From an uncultured Alphaproteobacteria bacterium (GTDB lineage Bacteria; Pseudomonadota; Alphaproteobacteria; Caulobacterales; Hyphomonadaceae): a stretch of 64,000 nucleotides of DNA. How positions within the stretch are numbered: position 1 is the stretch's first letter; each line of letters begins with the position of its first letter. Below the pieces are notes generated by a model that saw only the letters and a list, made by a program, of their open reading frames with translations, searched no databases and was not told where the DNA came from. The DNA lies in NCBI GenBank assembly GCA_903842595.1, contig CAIMMO010000002.1:18952-82951 (forward strand), given 5' to 3'. Below, one piece after another: positions 35,741-44,483 of the stretch. The position numbers and the translations under genes were made by a program.

Positions 35741-35989
35741 ATGCCGCAAAAGGAAATGCGCATCATCCCGAAGCCGCCGGCCGATGCGATCGTGCTCACG
35801 CCGGAGGCAGGCAAGCTCGCCCTCGAAGGCAAGGGCGGCGACACCTACCGCTGTGGCGCCTGCAAGACGCGGCTGATGGACAATGTCAGCCACATGGACG
35901 TCTTCCATGGTGAGCCCTTCGACGCCGTGAAATGCCCGAAATGCGGCAAGTTCAATGGCCTGCCCGAAGACGACCACCATCATCATTGA
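35741..35989 (+). CDS. Small zinc-ribbon protein with a natural His-rich tail
   Basis: An 82-residue protein with two Cys pairs, CGAC (Cys38, Cys41) and CPKC (Cys65, Cys68), forming a zinc ribbon. It ends DDHHHH, a natural four-histidine tail that could add metal affinity. Otherwise I do not recognise it. The ATG at 35741 is chosen because AAGGA precedes it and the preceding in-frame sequence is a shadow of the stress-protein gene. Co-transcription with that gene is possible. Confidence 0.7.
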   Translation: MPQKEMRIIPKPPADAIVLTPEAGKLALEGKGGDTYRCGACKTRLMDNVSHMDVFHGEPFDAVKCPKCGKFNGLPEDDHHHH

Positions 35990-36076
35990 TGGCTTCAAGG
36001 CGTGAGCCAGGCGGGGTCAGGTTCCGCCCCCGATTCCGGTCTGTTCCCTCTCCGATTCCTGCGCGTTTCCGCGTTC

Positions 36077-36102
36077 TGTGGATAAGCCCGGCGTGTGGAT
36101 AA
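36077..36102. promoter_or_regulatory. Two exact DnaA boxes
   Basis: TGTGGATAA occurs at 36077-36085 and again at 36094-36102, both the exact complement of the DnaA box TTATCCACA and in the same orientation, 17 bases apart. They lie just beyond the stop of the PAS-protein gene, between it and the zinc-ribbon gene. No AT-rich unwinding region or replication gene is adjacent, so an origin is unlikely. Confidence 0.6.
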
Positions 36103-36103
36103 C

Positions 36104-36616
36104 TCAGGCCGGCACGAACTCCCGGTCGAGCCGCAGAGAAAGATCAACCCACATCGCCGCCCGGTCCGGATCGACCGCTGCGTCCGCCGGCAGGTAGCGG
36201 TCGTGGCAAAGCACGAGATCCGCCTCGATGCCACTCGACGACAGAGGCAGCCGTAGCCAGTAGTGTATCGAGCCGTCAGCCCGCCGCGTCGCGCCCGAAA
36301 CCGGCATCTCACGCAGGAGCGAACGTGTCGCCAGCTCAGCCCACATCGCCCCGCCACGGCAGGCGTCGATCTGGTCCGCCGTCTTCCCCCGAGCCTCGCA
36401 GCCAAACACCGTCTGCAGGCCAGTGCCGGCGAGACGGAAACGGAACTGGCCGCCATCCTCGCAGCTCAGGATCGAGACATAGGCCAGCTCACGATTGATC
36501 GCGGAAATATCGATATCCTCGCACGTGATGAAGTTGCGCCCCCGCAAACGCTTGCGCCAGGACTCAAGCACCTTCGTCTGCCCCATCGGGGCAGCAGCAA
36601 CATGATCAAGCGACAT
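36104..36616 (-). CDS. PAS domain-containing protein (PAS_5-like)
   Basis: A 170-residue soluble protein resembling the alphaproteobacterial PAS_5 group, whose members are often regulators with a single PAS fold and no output domain. It has SWRKRLRGRNFITCEDIDIS, then VSILSCEDGGQFRFRLAGTGLQ and the GKTADQID helix. The ATG at 36616 is preferred because AGGGG lies nearby upstream and the conserved fold begins there; starts at 36661 or 36754 would add unconserved residues. It has an unusually long 5' region (320 bases). Confidence 0.7.
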   Translation of the reverse strand: MSLDHVAAAPMGQTKVLESWRKRLRGRNFITCEDIDISAINRELAYVSILSCEDGGQFRFRLAGTGLQTVFGCEARGKTADQIDACRGGAMWAELATRSLLREMPVSGATRRADGSIHYWLRLPLSSSGIEADLVLCHDRYLPADAAVDPDRAAMWVDLSLRLDREFVPA

Positions 36617-36936
36617 TCTCAGCCCCTGGAATCCAATACGGAACGGACCGAAATCCGGCATCCGCAAAGACTTCTGTTGTTGAACAGGATCCGTCAGGCC
36701 AGCCCGACCTCCGGATCTTTTACTGAGGGAGCCGCCTCCCGCACACACGCGCAACTCGAAGCGGCCCAGTGATTCGCATCACTGTCCCGTAGGGTGATTC
36801 GGTTCGCGGACTCAGGCAAGGCCCTGCACGAACCAATTCTTCACATCCATCAACAAAGTCCAAACAGTGTGTCTTGTTGCGGACACGACCCGAATGCATG
36901 CGAATTGGATTCACTCAAGAAAACGAGCGCGGCGCG
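36617..36936. promoter_or_regulatory. Long upstream region of the PAS gene with an inverted repeat
   Basis: These 320 bases separate mucR from the PAS gene, both on the minus strand, and contain no convincing gene. The part nearest mucR (36830-36930) is more AT-rich than its surroundings. CAGTGAT (36767-36773) and ATCACTG (36778-36784) form a perfect seven-base inverted repeat with a four-base centre, 150 bases upstream of the PAS start: an operator or small hairpin. Confidence 0.35.
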
Positions 36937-37347
36937 CTACTTCTTCATCAGACCGAGGCCCATCTTCCGGGCGAGGTCGGACCGCTGCTTCGCATAGGCA
37001 GGCGCCACCATTGGATAGTCGGCCGAGAGGCCCCACTTCTCGCGATACTCCTCCGGCGACATGTCATAGCGCGTACGCAGGTGGCGCTTCAGGGACTTGA
37101 ACTTCTTGCCATCCTCAAGGCAGACGATGTGATCGTCCGTCACCGACTTCTTCACCGCAACAGCTGGCTTAAGCTCCACCCTCAGCTCGGCAGCCGGCGC
37201 GCCCTGGATCTCGGCCAAGGTGGCGTGAACCCGCTCGATCAGGCGGGGAAGCTCGACGACTGGAACCGTATTGTGCGCCACATAGGCGGATACAATATCC
37301 GATGTGAGTTCGATAAGACTAGAACGGGGCCGCGCTTCCGTATCCAT
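36937..37347 (-). CDS. MucR/Ros family transcriptional regulator
   Basis: A 136-residue DNA-binding regulator of the MucR/Ros family, which in Alphaproteobacteria controls surface polysaccharide, motility and cell-cycle genes. The conserved zinc-finger region reads [15 protein letters not shown] followed by [17 protein letters not shown] and YPMVAPAYA. Aligned with Ros, the four zinc ligands correspond to Cys76, Asp79, His89 and Tyr94, so the site is incomplete; zinc-free MucR members are known. The ATG at 37347 matches the usual family N-terminus; an upstream in-frame start at 37452 would add 35 unrelated residues. Confidence 0.88.
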   Translation of the reverse strand: MDTEARPRSSLIELTSDIVSAYVAHNTVPVVELPRLIERVHATLAEIQGAPAAELRVELKPAVAVKKSVTDDHIVCLEDGKKFKSLKRHLRTRYDMSPEEYREKWGLSADYPMVAPAYAKQRSDLARKMGLGLMKK

Positions 37348-37482
37348 GTGCAACGTTGCTTCCCGACAGGTTGAATCGCTCTGCTGAACGCCATTACTGC
37401 CCGGATACTCTGTGAGTTCACGAAATCTGTAAATGCCAGCCTGAAAGGACACGCGTTATTGCGAGGATGTCGAGCGCAACTG

Positions 37483-39267
37483 CTAGGCAAACAGCGAAAT
37501 CGCCAAAACAACGCCCAGTATTGCAAGGCTAAGGACAGCGGTTGCGCTTAGCGGAACATTGGCCGCGACCCACCCTTCAGGTCCGAAGACCTGCCGGGCC
37601 GCCAGTTGCGCCGATCCGCCAACCGCCCCGATGGCCCCTGACACGACCCGCCCCGCCTTGCGCGCCCGCTTCCCGACAGCACGCGCCATCACCGGCCAGC
37701 CCCGACGCCAGAACCACTCCACATCCATGATCAGCCCCGGCTTCTCGGCCGGATACCAGCGCCGCCACTGCAACAGCATGAAGGCCAGTGTCGCGAAAAC
37801 CAGAAGCTGAAATTGCTGCAGCACATGCCCCGCCGTCCACAGGTCGGTCGCCAGATACTCCATCGCAGCCTCCTGATACGGCAGGAACTGGTAGAGCCAA
37901 CCGGGCGACAGGCCGACGAGAATGCACAAGGCCGCCGCAGCGCCCATTGCCAGCAGCATGTTGAATGGCGCCTCCTGCGGACGCTTGCCACTGTCATGAC
38001 TGAAGAAGCAGAAGTATGGGATCTTGATCCCCGAATGCTCGAGCACACCGGCCGATGCGAACAGCAGCGCGATCCACACGACGAACAGCGCCGGGTCAGC
38101 ATGGCTCGCCGACATCACCATCGACTTCGCGACAAAGCCCGAGAACAATGGCAGCGCCGAAATCGACGCCGCGCCCACCAGACAGAACAGCGTCGTCCAC
38201 GGCATCGTGCGATGCAACCCACCCAGCTCGCTCGCCTTCGTCGTCCCCGTCCGATAGAGCACAGCGCCCATGCTCATGAAGAGCAGCGCCTTGTACATGA
38301 TATGCGCAAACGCATGCGCCGCCGCGCCATTGACCGCCAGCTGCGTGCCGATGCCGACAGCGCACACCATGAAGCCGACCTGGTTGTTGAGGCTGTAGGC
38401 CAGCACTTTCCGAAGGTCATTCTCGATCACCGCGAAGAAGACTGGGAACACGGTCATCACTGCGCCGATCCAGATCAGCCACTCGAGCCCAGCGAAGTAA
38501 CGCGCCAGCGCATAGACGGCGAGCTTGGTCGTGAAGACAGACAGAACCACCGCGCCCGTCTCAGAGGCGCGCGGATATGAATCCTGCAGCCAGTTGTGAA
38601 CCATCGGGAAGGCCGCCTTGATCCCGAAGCCTGCGAGGATCAGAACCGCGCCGGGTGCATTGATATCCATCACGCCAACCGGCAACCCGGCCTGGCTCGG
38701 CGCGATCAGCGCGAACTGCGTATCACCCGTCGCCGCGACATACATGCAGATGCCCGCCAGAACGAGCATGCCCGAAGCGATCTGGAAGACGAGATAGCGC
38801 AACGCCGCCCGCGCGCTCTCCGGCCCGCGCGGCGCAAGTATCTGGAAAACCGACGCGATCGCTGTCAGCTCCCATGCGATGAAAAGGCTGATGAGATCGC
38901 CGACGAATACAGCAGTTACCCCAGCGCCCGCATAGAGCATCGCAGTTGAATCCTGCAGCGCATCGCGGCGGTGCAGCGAATACGCCCCCACCAGCGCAGA
39001 CGCGATGATGAATGCGAGGCCAAACACGAAGGACAGACTATCCGGCCGATACAGCACCAGCTCCAGTCCAAGGAACTGCACCGTCTGCAGGTTGATGCTC
39101 AGCCCCTCAGCTGAGATCAGTGCGACAAGCGCAACCAGCGGCCCGCCCACCATCAGGATGGCGCGCGAGGCGACATCGCGCGCGAACGGAAGCAGCAGCG
39201 CAGCGGCGAGGATGAAGAATCCGGGATTGGTATTGGCTAATAAGTCGGCGAGGCGTTCAATCGTCAC
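37483..39267 (-). CDS. Mrp antiporter subunit D-like protein (NuoL/M/N type), third copy
   Basis: A 594-residue inner-membrane protein with about 14 helices of the proton-translocating NuoM/MrpD family. Helix signatures include LFIAWELTAIASVFQIL, a broken-helix Lys region GFGIKAAFPMVHNWLQDSYP and FAHIMYKALLFMS. A C-terminal extension of about 100 residues carries charged loops (RRWYPAEKP, KRARKAGR) and a final helix. GTG at 39267 is preferred over ATG at 39294 because GGAGG is optimally spaced and it overlaps the upstream stop by 11 bases. It is the last gene of the Mrp cluster. Confidence 0.82.
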   Translation of the reverse strand: MTIERLADLLANTNPGFFILAAALLLPFARDVASRAILMVGGPLVALVALISAEGLSINLQTVQFLGLELVLYRPDSLSFVFGLAFIIASALVGAYSLHRRDALQDSTAMLYAGAGVTAVFVGDLISLFIAWELTAIASVFQILAPRGPESARAALRYLVFQIASGMLVLAGICMYVAATGDTQFALIAPSQAGLPVGVMDINAPGAVLILAGFGIKAAFPMVHNWLQDSYPRASETGAVVLSVFTTKLAVYALARYFAGLEWLIWIGAVMTVFPVFFAVIENDLRKVLAYSLNNQVGFMVCAVGIGTQLAVNGAAAHAFAHIMYKALLFMSMGAVLYRTGTTKASELGGLHRTMPWTTLFCLVGAASISALPLFSGFVAKSMVMSASHADPALFVVWIALLFASAGVLEHSGIKIPYFCFFSHDSGKRPQEAPFNMLLAMGAAAALCILVGLSPGWLYQFLPYQEAAMEYLATDLWTAGHVLQQFQLLVFATLAFMLLQWRRWYPAEKPGLIMDVEWFWRRGWPVMARAVGKRARKAGRVVSGAIGAVGGSAQLAARQVFGPEGWVAANVPLSATAVLSLAILGVVLAISLFA

Positions 39268-39580
39268 GACCCGCCTCCCCGCTTCGCCTATCATAGTAGC
39301 CTTCGGGACGTCTCAGCATCTTTCCAAGCGGCCAGCCACTCAGCACGGCGAACGCAAACGCAAAAAAACCGAAAACGCCCTGAAAACCCGGCGCGTAGGT
39401 CACGGCCTTGATCGGCCTGAACGCCAGCCATGCCTCCAGCCCTATCAGCGCAACGCCAATCACGATCAGCGACCACGTGAACAGGGCCTTGAACCACGGG
39501 GCCCGCATCCACGAAAACAGCAGAACCGAAAGCGGATGCTCGCCCGGCTCGCCCAGCACAGGTTCTTTCTCCTCGCTCAT
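39257..39580 (-). CDS. Small membrane protein of the Mrp cluster, 107 aa
   Basis: Two predicted membrane helices (LFTWSLIVIGVALIGLEAWL and FGFFAFAFAVLSGWPL) with a short, charged C-terminus RRPEGYYDRRS. I do not know a named family, but its overlaps of four bases with mrpD upstream and 11 bases with the next D-like gene show it is part of the operon. An accessory subunit of the antiporter complex is the natural inference. Confidence 0.7.
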   Translation of the reverse strand: MSEEKEPVLGEPGEHPLSVLLFSWMRAPWFKALFTWSLIVIGVALIGLEAWLAFRPIKAVTYAPGFQGVFGFFAFAFAVLSGWPLGKMLRRPEGYYDRRSGEAGRDD

Positions 39581-41067
39581 GGCGCAGCCTCAATAAGCGT
39601 GAAGGCGCCGAGCGGTTCGAGATAATCGGCGATGAACTCGGCCGCGACGAACAGAGCAAGGCATCCGATCGCCGTGACGCCCACAGCGGTCAGCGCGGCC
39701 CCGGGCACGCCACCAGGCCGCGTAAACTCCGGGCCCTTGACGCCTGCTGGGGAGAACAATCCGTTGAACGCCACAGGCAGCAGATAGGCGACGCTCAGCA
39801 GCGACGATACGATCATCGCCGCCGCCGTCAGCCACTCGCCCGATCCGAACGACGCATCCACCAGCAGGAATTTCGACCACATCCCGCCCGTCGACGGCAG
39901 GCCGATCACGGACAACGACGCGACGAAGAAGAAGGTCAACAGGATCGGCATACGCCGCCCCGCCCCGCCCATGTCGGAAATTTTCGCGGCGCCGGTTGCG
40001 ACATAGATCGCGCCCGCGCACATGAAAAGCGTGATCTTGGCCGTGGCATGCACAACCATGTGCAGCCCGCCAGCCACGAGTCCCGAAGCGAAAGGGAGCA
40101 TTGCAGCGGAGGTGATGTAGGCAAGCTGCCCGACGGTCGACCAGGCCAATCGCGCCTTGAGGTCATCCTTGGTCAGCGCGACCAGCGAAGCGATCACGAT
40201 CGTCGCCGCAGCGAGCCAGAGTATCCAGGTCGCAGCCGGCAGCGCCGTGATCAGCTCCGGACCGAAGATATAGGCGGAAATCTTGAGGATCGTGAACACT
40301 CCCGCCTTCACCACCGCCACTGCATGCAGCAAAGCGGACACCGGAGCTGGCGCCACCATCGCCGCCGGCAGCCAGCCATGCAGCGGGATCAATGCCGCCT
40401 TCGCCGCGCCGAACACGAGAAGAAGCAGAAGCATATTCTCGATCACCACACTCGTCGTCCCGGGCAGCAACCCACCCGCTGTGAACGTGGTCGAGCCCGC
40501 TACGCTCGCGACGCCGATGATGCCCGGCAGAAAGAGAACAACCGACGCGCCAACCAGTGTTCCGAGATAGATGCGCCCTGCCCTTCGCGCCGCCGCATCG
40601 CCCTTGTGCGTCACCAGCGGATAGGTCGCCAGCGTCAACGTCTCGTAGAAAATGAACAGCGTGAACAGGTTTGCCGCCATCGCGACACCCATGACGCCGA
40701 ACATCGCCAGCGCGAAGCACACATAGAACCGCGTCTGGTTCGCCTCACGCGCCCCGCGCATGTAGCCGATCGAGAACAACGAGTTCACCGCCCACAGCAC
40801 GCTCGCCATCACGGCGAACAGCGCGCCCAGCGGCTCCAGCCTGAACGCAATCTCCAGCCCCGACATCGGCTGCGCGATGACCAGCTCCGGCGCATCGCCC
40901 GCGCCGACACGCATAAACATTGCGATCGTGATGATGCACAGACCGATGCATGCCACCAGCGTCAGCGTCTCGCGCACATCGGGCATCCGCCCCACGGCAT
41001 AGCTCACCGCAGCCGAAAACAATGGCAGCACCAGCGCAAGCAGGATCAGCAGCTCTCCACTACTCAT
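39577..41067 (-). CDS. Mrp antiporter subunit D (NuoM/N type), second copy
   Basis: A 496-residue membrane protein with about 14 helices. Family features are LFTLFIFYETLTLATYPLV with the helix-5 Glu, the FGAAKAALIPLHGWLPAAMVAPAPVSALLHA stretch with its Lys and His residues (channel region), and VVHATAKITLFMCAGAIY. It should conduct protons within the Mrp complex. Its stop overlaps the next start by four bases. Confidence 0.85.
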   Translation of the reverse strand: MSSGELLILLALVLPLFSAAVSYAVGRMPDVRETLTLVACIGLCIITIAMFMRVGAGDAPELVIAQPMSGLEIAFRLEPLGALFAVMASVLWAVNSLFSIGYMRGAREANQTRFYVCFALAMFGVMGVAMAANLFTLFIFYETLTLATYPLVTHKGDAAARRAGRIYLGTLVGASVVLFLPGIIGVASVAGSTTFTAGGLLPGTTSVVIENMLLLLLVFGAAKAALIPLHGWLPAAMVAPAPVSALLHAVAVVKAGVFTILKISAYIFGPELITALPAATWILWLAAATIVIASLVALTKDDLKARLAWSTVGQLAYITSAAMLPFASGLVAGGLHMVVHATAKITLFMCAGAIYVATGAAKISDMGGAGRRMPILLTFFFVASLSVIGLPSTGGMWSKFLLVDASFGSGEWLTAAAMIVSSLLSVAYLLPVAFNGLFSPAGVKGPEFTRPGGVPGAALTAVGVTAIGCLALFVAAEFIADYLEPLGAFTLIEAAP

Positions 41068-42584
41068 GGCGCCGCCCCCACGAGTGCTGAGACACTTGCA
41101 TTCACCATGCTGACCGGCAGGGTGGCATCAACACCGAACCACAGCGACAAGCCCGCAAGAACGAACAGCGGAGCGAGCACGCCAACCGGCGCCTCCCTCG
41201 CCCGCTCCGCGCCCCGGCCCGGCGCCCGGAAGAACATCGCCTCCAGCATCCGGCCGACATATATCAGCGTCAGCAGCGAGCCGATCGCCAGCACGGCCAC
41301 GATCCAGATTTCCCCTGTCTCCAGCGCAGCCGAGACAAGCGACCACTTGGCAAGGAAGCCCATCGTCAGCGGCACGCCTCCAAGGCTCGCCGCGCCGACA
41401 CCGAATGCCGCCGCCGACCACGGCGCCTCGCGCGCGATGCCGGAGAAGTCCTCGACAGTCCGCGCCCGCACGCTGATCGCAAAGGCGCCGACGGCCATGA
41501 AGAGCGCGCCCTTCATCAGCGCATGCGCGACAAGGTAGAACACACCGGCGGACAGCCCCGCTGGCGTTGCCAGAGACACGCCGAGCAGTATGAACCCCAC
41601 TTGGGCTACCGACGAGAAGGCGAGAATGCGCCTTACCTCCTTCTCGAAGACCGCCTGCACGGAACAGATGATCACCGCCGCCGCCGCAAGCGGAGCCAGT
41701 ATCCAACTCAGGAAAATCTCCCCGAATTCGCCTTCGGGAAACACATCGAAGACAAACCGGATGATCAGGTAGATCGCAGCCTTGGTCGCAGTCGCCGCAA
41801 GGAACACCGACACGAGGCTCGGCGCGCCCGCATACGCGCCCGGGAGCCAGCCATGAAGCGGGAACATCGCCGCCTTGACGCCCAGTCCCGCCACGACGAA
41901 CGCAAGTCCAGCCTGCACCGCCGAATTGTCACCCAGCGTCGCGAGCCGCATCGCCATGTCGACCATATTCAGCGTGCCCGTCGCTGCGTAGAGAAACCCT
42001 ACCCCAAGCACATACAGCGTCGCGCCGACTGTGCCGAAGATCAGATAGTTGAACGCAGCCGGCAGCGCTCGCCTGTCTCGCGCCTCGCCCACTGCCACCA
42101 ATGCATATGTACCGATGGAGGAGACTTCGAGAAACACGAACGCGTTGAACGCATCGCCCGTAAACACCAGCCCGAGGAATCCTGCGAGGCACAAGAGATA
42201 GCCAGACTGGAACAGCGTGTGCTTCTCCGCCTTAACCTCCGACTCCAGCGCATGCCCGGAATAGAGCGCGCCCATCACGCCGATCGAAGCGACCAGCAAC
42301 GCCATCGTCGCGCCCAGCGCATCGATGCGCAGAGCAATTCCCATGGGCGGCGCAAAGCCGCCAAGCGCATAGTCGATGACGTCCTCACGCGCGACTTCAC
42401 CAGCCACAGCAACCGCCATCCAAAGCGCGAACGCCGCCGTCAGCATGGACACCATCCACGCCGTTCGGCCGCCGGGGCTTAGCGCCGCAGCGCACGCGCC
42501 GATCAACGGCCCTGCGATCACAAGGATCGGCGCCTGCGCCGTCAGGGCCGGCGGCGCGACATAGAGGGCTTCGAACAGGATCAC
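41064..42584 (-). CDS. Mrp antiporter subunit D (NuoM/N type), first copy
   Basis: A 506-residue membrane protein of the same family. It shows FNAFVFLEVSSIGTYALVAVG with the conserved Glu, GLGVKAAMFPLHGWLPGAYAGAPS and VAHALMKGALFMAVGAF. Three such subunits in one cluster, with no separate full-length MrpA, suggest that one of them fills the role of the NuoL-like half of MrpA. It overlaps mrpC upstream and the second D gene downstream by four bases each. Confidence 0.85.
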   Translation of the reverse strand: MILFEALYVAPPALTAQAPILVIAGPLIGACAAALSPGGRTAWMVSMLTAAFALWMAVAVAGEVAREDVIDYALGGFAPPMGIALRIDALGATMALLVASIGVMGALYSGHALESEVKAEKHTLFQSGYLLCLAGFLGLVFTGDAFNAFVFLEVSSIGTYALVAVGEARDRRALPAAFNYLIFGTVGATLYVLGVGFLYAATGTLNMVDMAMRLATLGDNSAVQAGLAFVVAGLGVKAAMFPLHGWLPGAYAGAPSLVSVFLAATATKAAIYLIIRFVFDVFPEGEFGEIFLSWILAPLAAAAVIICSVQAVFEKEVRRILAFSSVAQVGFILLGVSLATPAGLSAGVFYLVAHALMKGALFMAVGAFAISVRARTVEDFSGIAREAPWSAAAFGVGAASLGGVPLTMGFLAKWSLVSAALETGEIWIVAVLAIGSLLTLIYVGRMLEAMFFRAPGRGAERAREAPVGVLAPLFVLAGLSLWFGVDATLPVSMVNASVSALVGAAP

Positions 42585-43030
42585 GGATCCCGTCCCGCAT
42601 CGGCAGTATCGAGCCGCGCAACTGCCTCGATCTCGCCGGCCTCCACGGTGCCGTAAGCCTCGCGAATGCGCACCGCGATCGACAGCCCAACGGACAGCGT
42701 CGCAACGCCGACCACTATCGCGGTGAGGATCAGCACATGCGGCAGCGGGTTCGAATACACGACCCCACCAACGCCGAACTGCTGCACATAGGTGGGATCA
42801 AGCGGCGCCGCGAGCGCGCGCGCCTCGGGGCTGTCTGGATAGATCTTGATCGCCGCCGTGCCGCCAGAGACCTTGCCTAGGCTGATGTAGAACAACGCCG
42901 TCGACGTCTGGAAAAGTGCGAGCCCGATCATCCGCTTGATCAGATTGCCCGTCGAGAACAGGACATACAGGCCGATCATCATCAGCACGACGACCGCCAG
43001 GTAGTTGAAGTGCGTGACGGCGACGTTCAT
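42581..43030 (-). CDS. mrpC: Mrp antiporter subunit C (NuoK-like)
   Basis: A 149-residue protein with three membrane helices of the MnhC/NuoK family. It has YLAVVVLMMIGLYVLFSTG, NLIKRMIGLALFQTST and PLPHVLILTAIVVGVATLSVGLS, the last carrying the usual LTAIVV motif. An insert of about 30 residues between helices 2 and 3 (GTAAIKIYPDSPEARALAAP) is a common feature in alphaproteobacterial forms. It overlaps its neighbours by four bases on both sides. Confidence 0.88.
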   Translation of the reverse strand: MNVAVTHFNYLAVVVLMMIGLYVLFSTGNLIKRMIGLALFQTSTALFYISLGKVSGGTAAIKIYPDSPEARALAAPLDPTYVQQFGVGGVVYSNPLPHVLILTAIVVGVATLSVGLSIAVRIREAYGTVEAGEIEAVARLDTADAGRDP

Positions 43031-44091
43031 GTCGACGCCCCCGGCTCTTCCGCCGCACGACCCGCAAAACCGTAGAAGATCGTCACCATCGTCGCAGCCA
43101 CGGTGAGCAGCACGCCAAGCTCGATGAAGAAGATGCCGAAATGCTGGCCCCAGTGGTGCGCATGATAAGGCTCGCCCATCAGCCCCGGCGGGATCATCGC
43201 CTCAACGCTTGGTGGGAACAGATAGTCATAGTCAAGAAATCCGCCGCCATTGATCATGCAGACGACGCCCACACCGGAATACAGAAGCACGCCCATCGTC
43301 GCGACGCTGCGCACAGCCCTGACAGGCAAGGCCGCAATCGTTCCGCGCAGCCCGAACACCAGTGCATGCAGGATAGGCGCAACCGCGAGGATCACCCCCG
43401 CCTGAAACCCACCCCCGGCGCCGAGATCGCCATGAAACTGTACATAGAACGCGAATAAAGCGATCAGCGGGATCAGCAGCTTGGCCGTAACGCGGAGCAC
43501 GACATGATGGTCGCCCGTCGCCGCCGGAGCTCGCGGCAGGTTCGACCGCGGTCCGAACCCCAGCATCAGCGCCACGCCAATGCCCGCTGCAAAGACAACA
43601 ACTGTCTCGCCAAGCGTATCGAAACCGCGATAGCTCGCGAGCACCGCGGTCACCACGTTGGGCACTCCGATCTCGTCAGACGTCTGGATGAGATAGCTGC
43701 GCCCCACATGTGCATTGGTCGGCGAGGCAGGATCGCCAAACTCCGGCAGTCCCGTCACCGCATAGACAAGCAGACCGCCAACACCGAGCACCAGAACGGC
43801 CGGCGCAATAGTCATCCGCCAGTTGTGACGAACAGGCCCCGCGCGCACCAGCAAGATCGCCCCGAGCAGAACCACAGTGGAAATGCCGGCCCCAACGACA
43901 GCCTCTGTGAAGGCGACGTCGGCTGCGTCCATCACGATGAGCCAGACCGCGCTCGCCAGCGAATACATACCCATCAGCAGGATCGCCGCCAGCAGGCTGC
44001 GCGTGCGGGCAATGGCAAGGCCGATCGCGACCAGCATGAGCAGCAGCGCGATGTTCAGCCCGAAGTTCACCTGCAGCGCAATCTCACTCAT
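43027..44091 (-). CDS. Fused MrpA C-terminal (DUF4040/MbhE-like) and MrpB antiporter subunit
   Basis: A 354-residue membrane protein combining parts that are separate in other systems. Residues 1-95 match the DUF4040 domain at the MrpA C-terminus (LLAAILLMGMYSLASAVWLI and FTEAVVGAGISTVVLLGA). Residues 100-190 resemble the MbhE-like linker (GIGVPNVVTAVLASYRGFDTLGETVVVFAAG pattern, here split by EIGVPN). Residues 200-345 are MrpB (HGDLGAGGGFQAGVILAVAPIL). The arrangement replaces a full-length MrpA. It overlaps the flanking genes by four bases. Confidence 0.85.
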   Translation of the reverse strand: MSEIALQVNFGLNIALLLMLVAIGLAIARTRSLLAAILLMGMYSLASAVWLIVMDAADVAFTEAVVGAGISTVVLLGAILLVRAGPVRHNWRMTIAPAVLVLGVGGLLVYAVTGLPEFGDPASPTNAHVGRSYLIQTSDEIGVPNVVTAVLASYRGFDTLGETVVVFAAGIGVALMLGFGPRSNLPRAPAATGDHHVVLRVTAKLLIPLIALFAFYVQFHGDLGAGGGFQAGVILAVAPILHALVFGLRGTIAALPVRAVRSVATMGVLLYSGVGVVCMINGGGFLDYDYLFPPSVEAMIPPGLMGEPYHAHHWGQHFGIFFIELGVLLTVAATMVTIFYGFAGRAAEEPGAST

Positions 44092-44483
44092 GGCGGGGAG
44101 CTCTTGTCGTCGTCAGACGTTTCCCGACGCTGAGTGTCAGATCTTGCCTCGCCGGCCGCTAGGCTCTTCATTATCTGGAAGGCCCCGATGCGTGGCGTGT
44201 GCCCCGCGCTGAACGCCGCATTGGCAAGCGCGTTTGCGGCCGCCGGCGTCGTCAGCATCACGAACACCCACACCAACCCCAGCTTAAGCGTTTCCAGCGT
44301 CAAGCCGGAGATCAGCGCCAGCCCGAGCAGCACCAGCGTCGCGCCGCCGGTGTCCGTCAAACTCGCGGCATGGATACGCGTGTAGACGTCGGGAAATCGC
44401 AGCACGCCCACGCCGCCGAGCAGCGTCAGGAGCGCACCGGCAACCACCAGCCCGCCGCCGACCAGATGCAGCGCGTCAACCAT
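44088..44483 (-). CDS. mrpG: Mrp antiporter subunit G
   Basis: A 131-residue three-helix protein of the MnhG family with GGVGVLRFPDVYTRIHAASLTDTGG, the family's most conserved stretch (RFPD.Y.R.HA), followed by TTPAAANALANAAF. The polar C-terminus of about 30 residues is not conserved. The ATG at 44483 overlaps the mrpF stop by eight bases and is preferred over one six codons upstream. Confidence 0.88.
   Translation of the reverse strand: MVDALHLVGGGLVVAGALLTLLGGVGVLRFPDVYTRIHAASLTDTGGATLVLLGLALISGLTLETLKLGLVWVFVMLTTPAAANALANAAFSAGHTPRIGAFQIMKSLAAGEARSDTQRRETSDDDKSSPP

Noticed and set aside
36061..36110. Possible replication origin at the paired DnaA boxes
   Set aside because: Only two boxes are present, no AT-rich unwinding region is seen, and no dnaA, hemE or parAB-type genes lie nearby.
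40048..41538. 496-codon open frame on the plus strand
   Set aside because: It is antisense to two Mrp D subunits. The translation is dominated by Arg, His and Gln, as expected from reading membrane-protein codons backwards.
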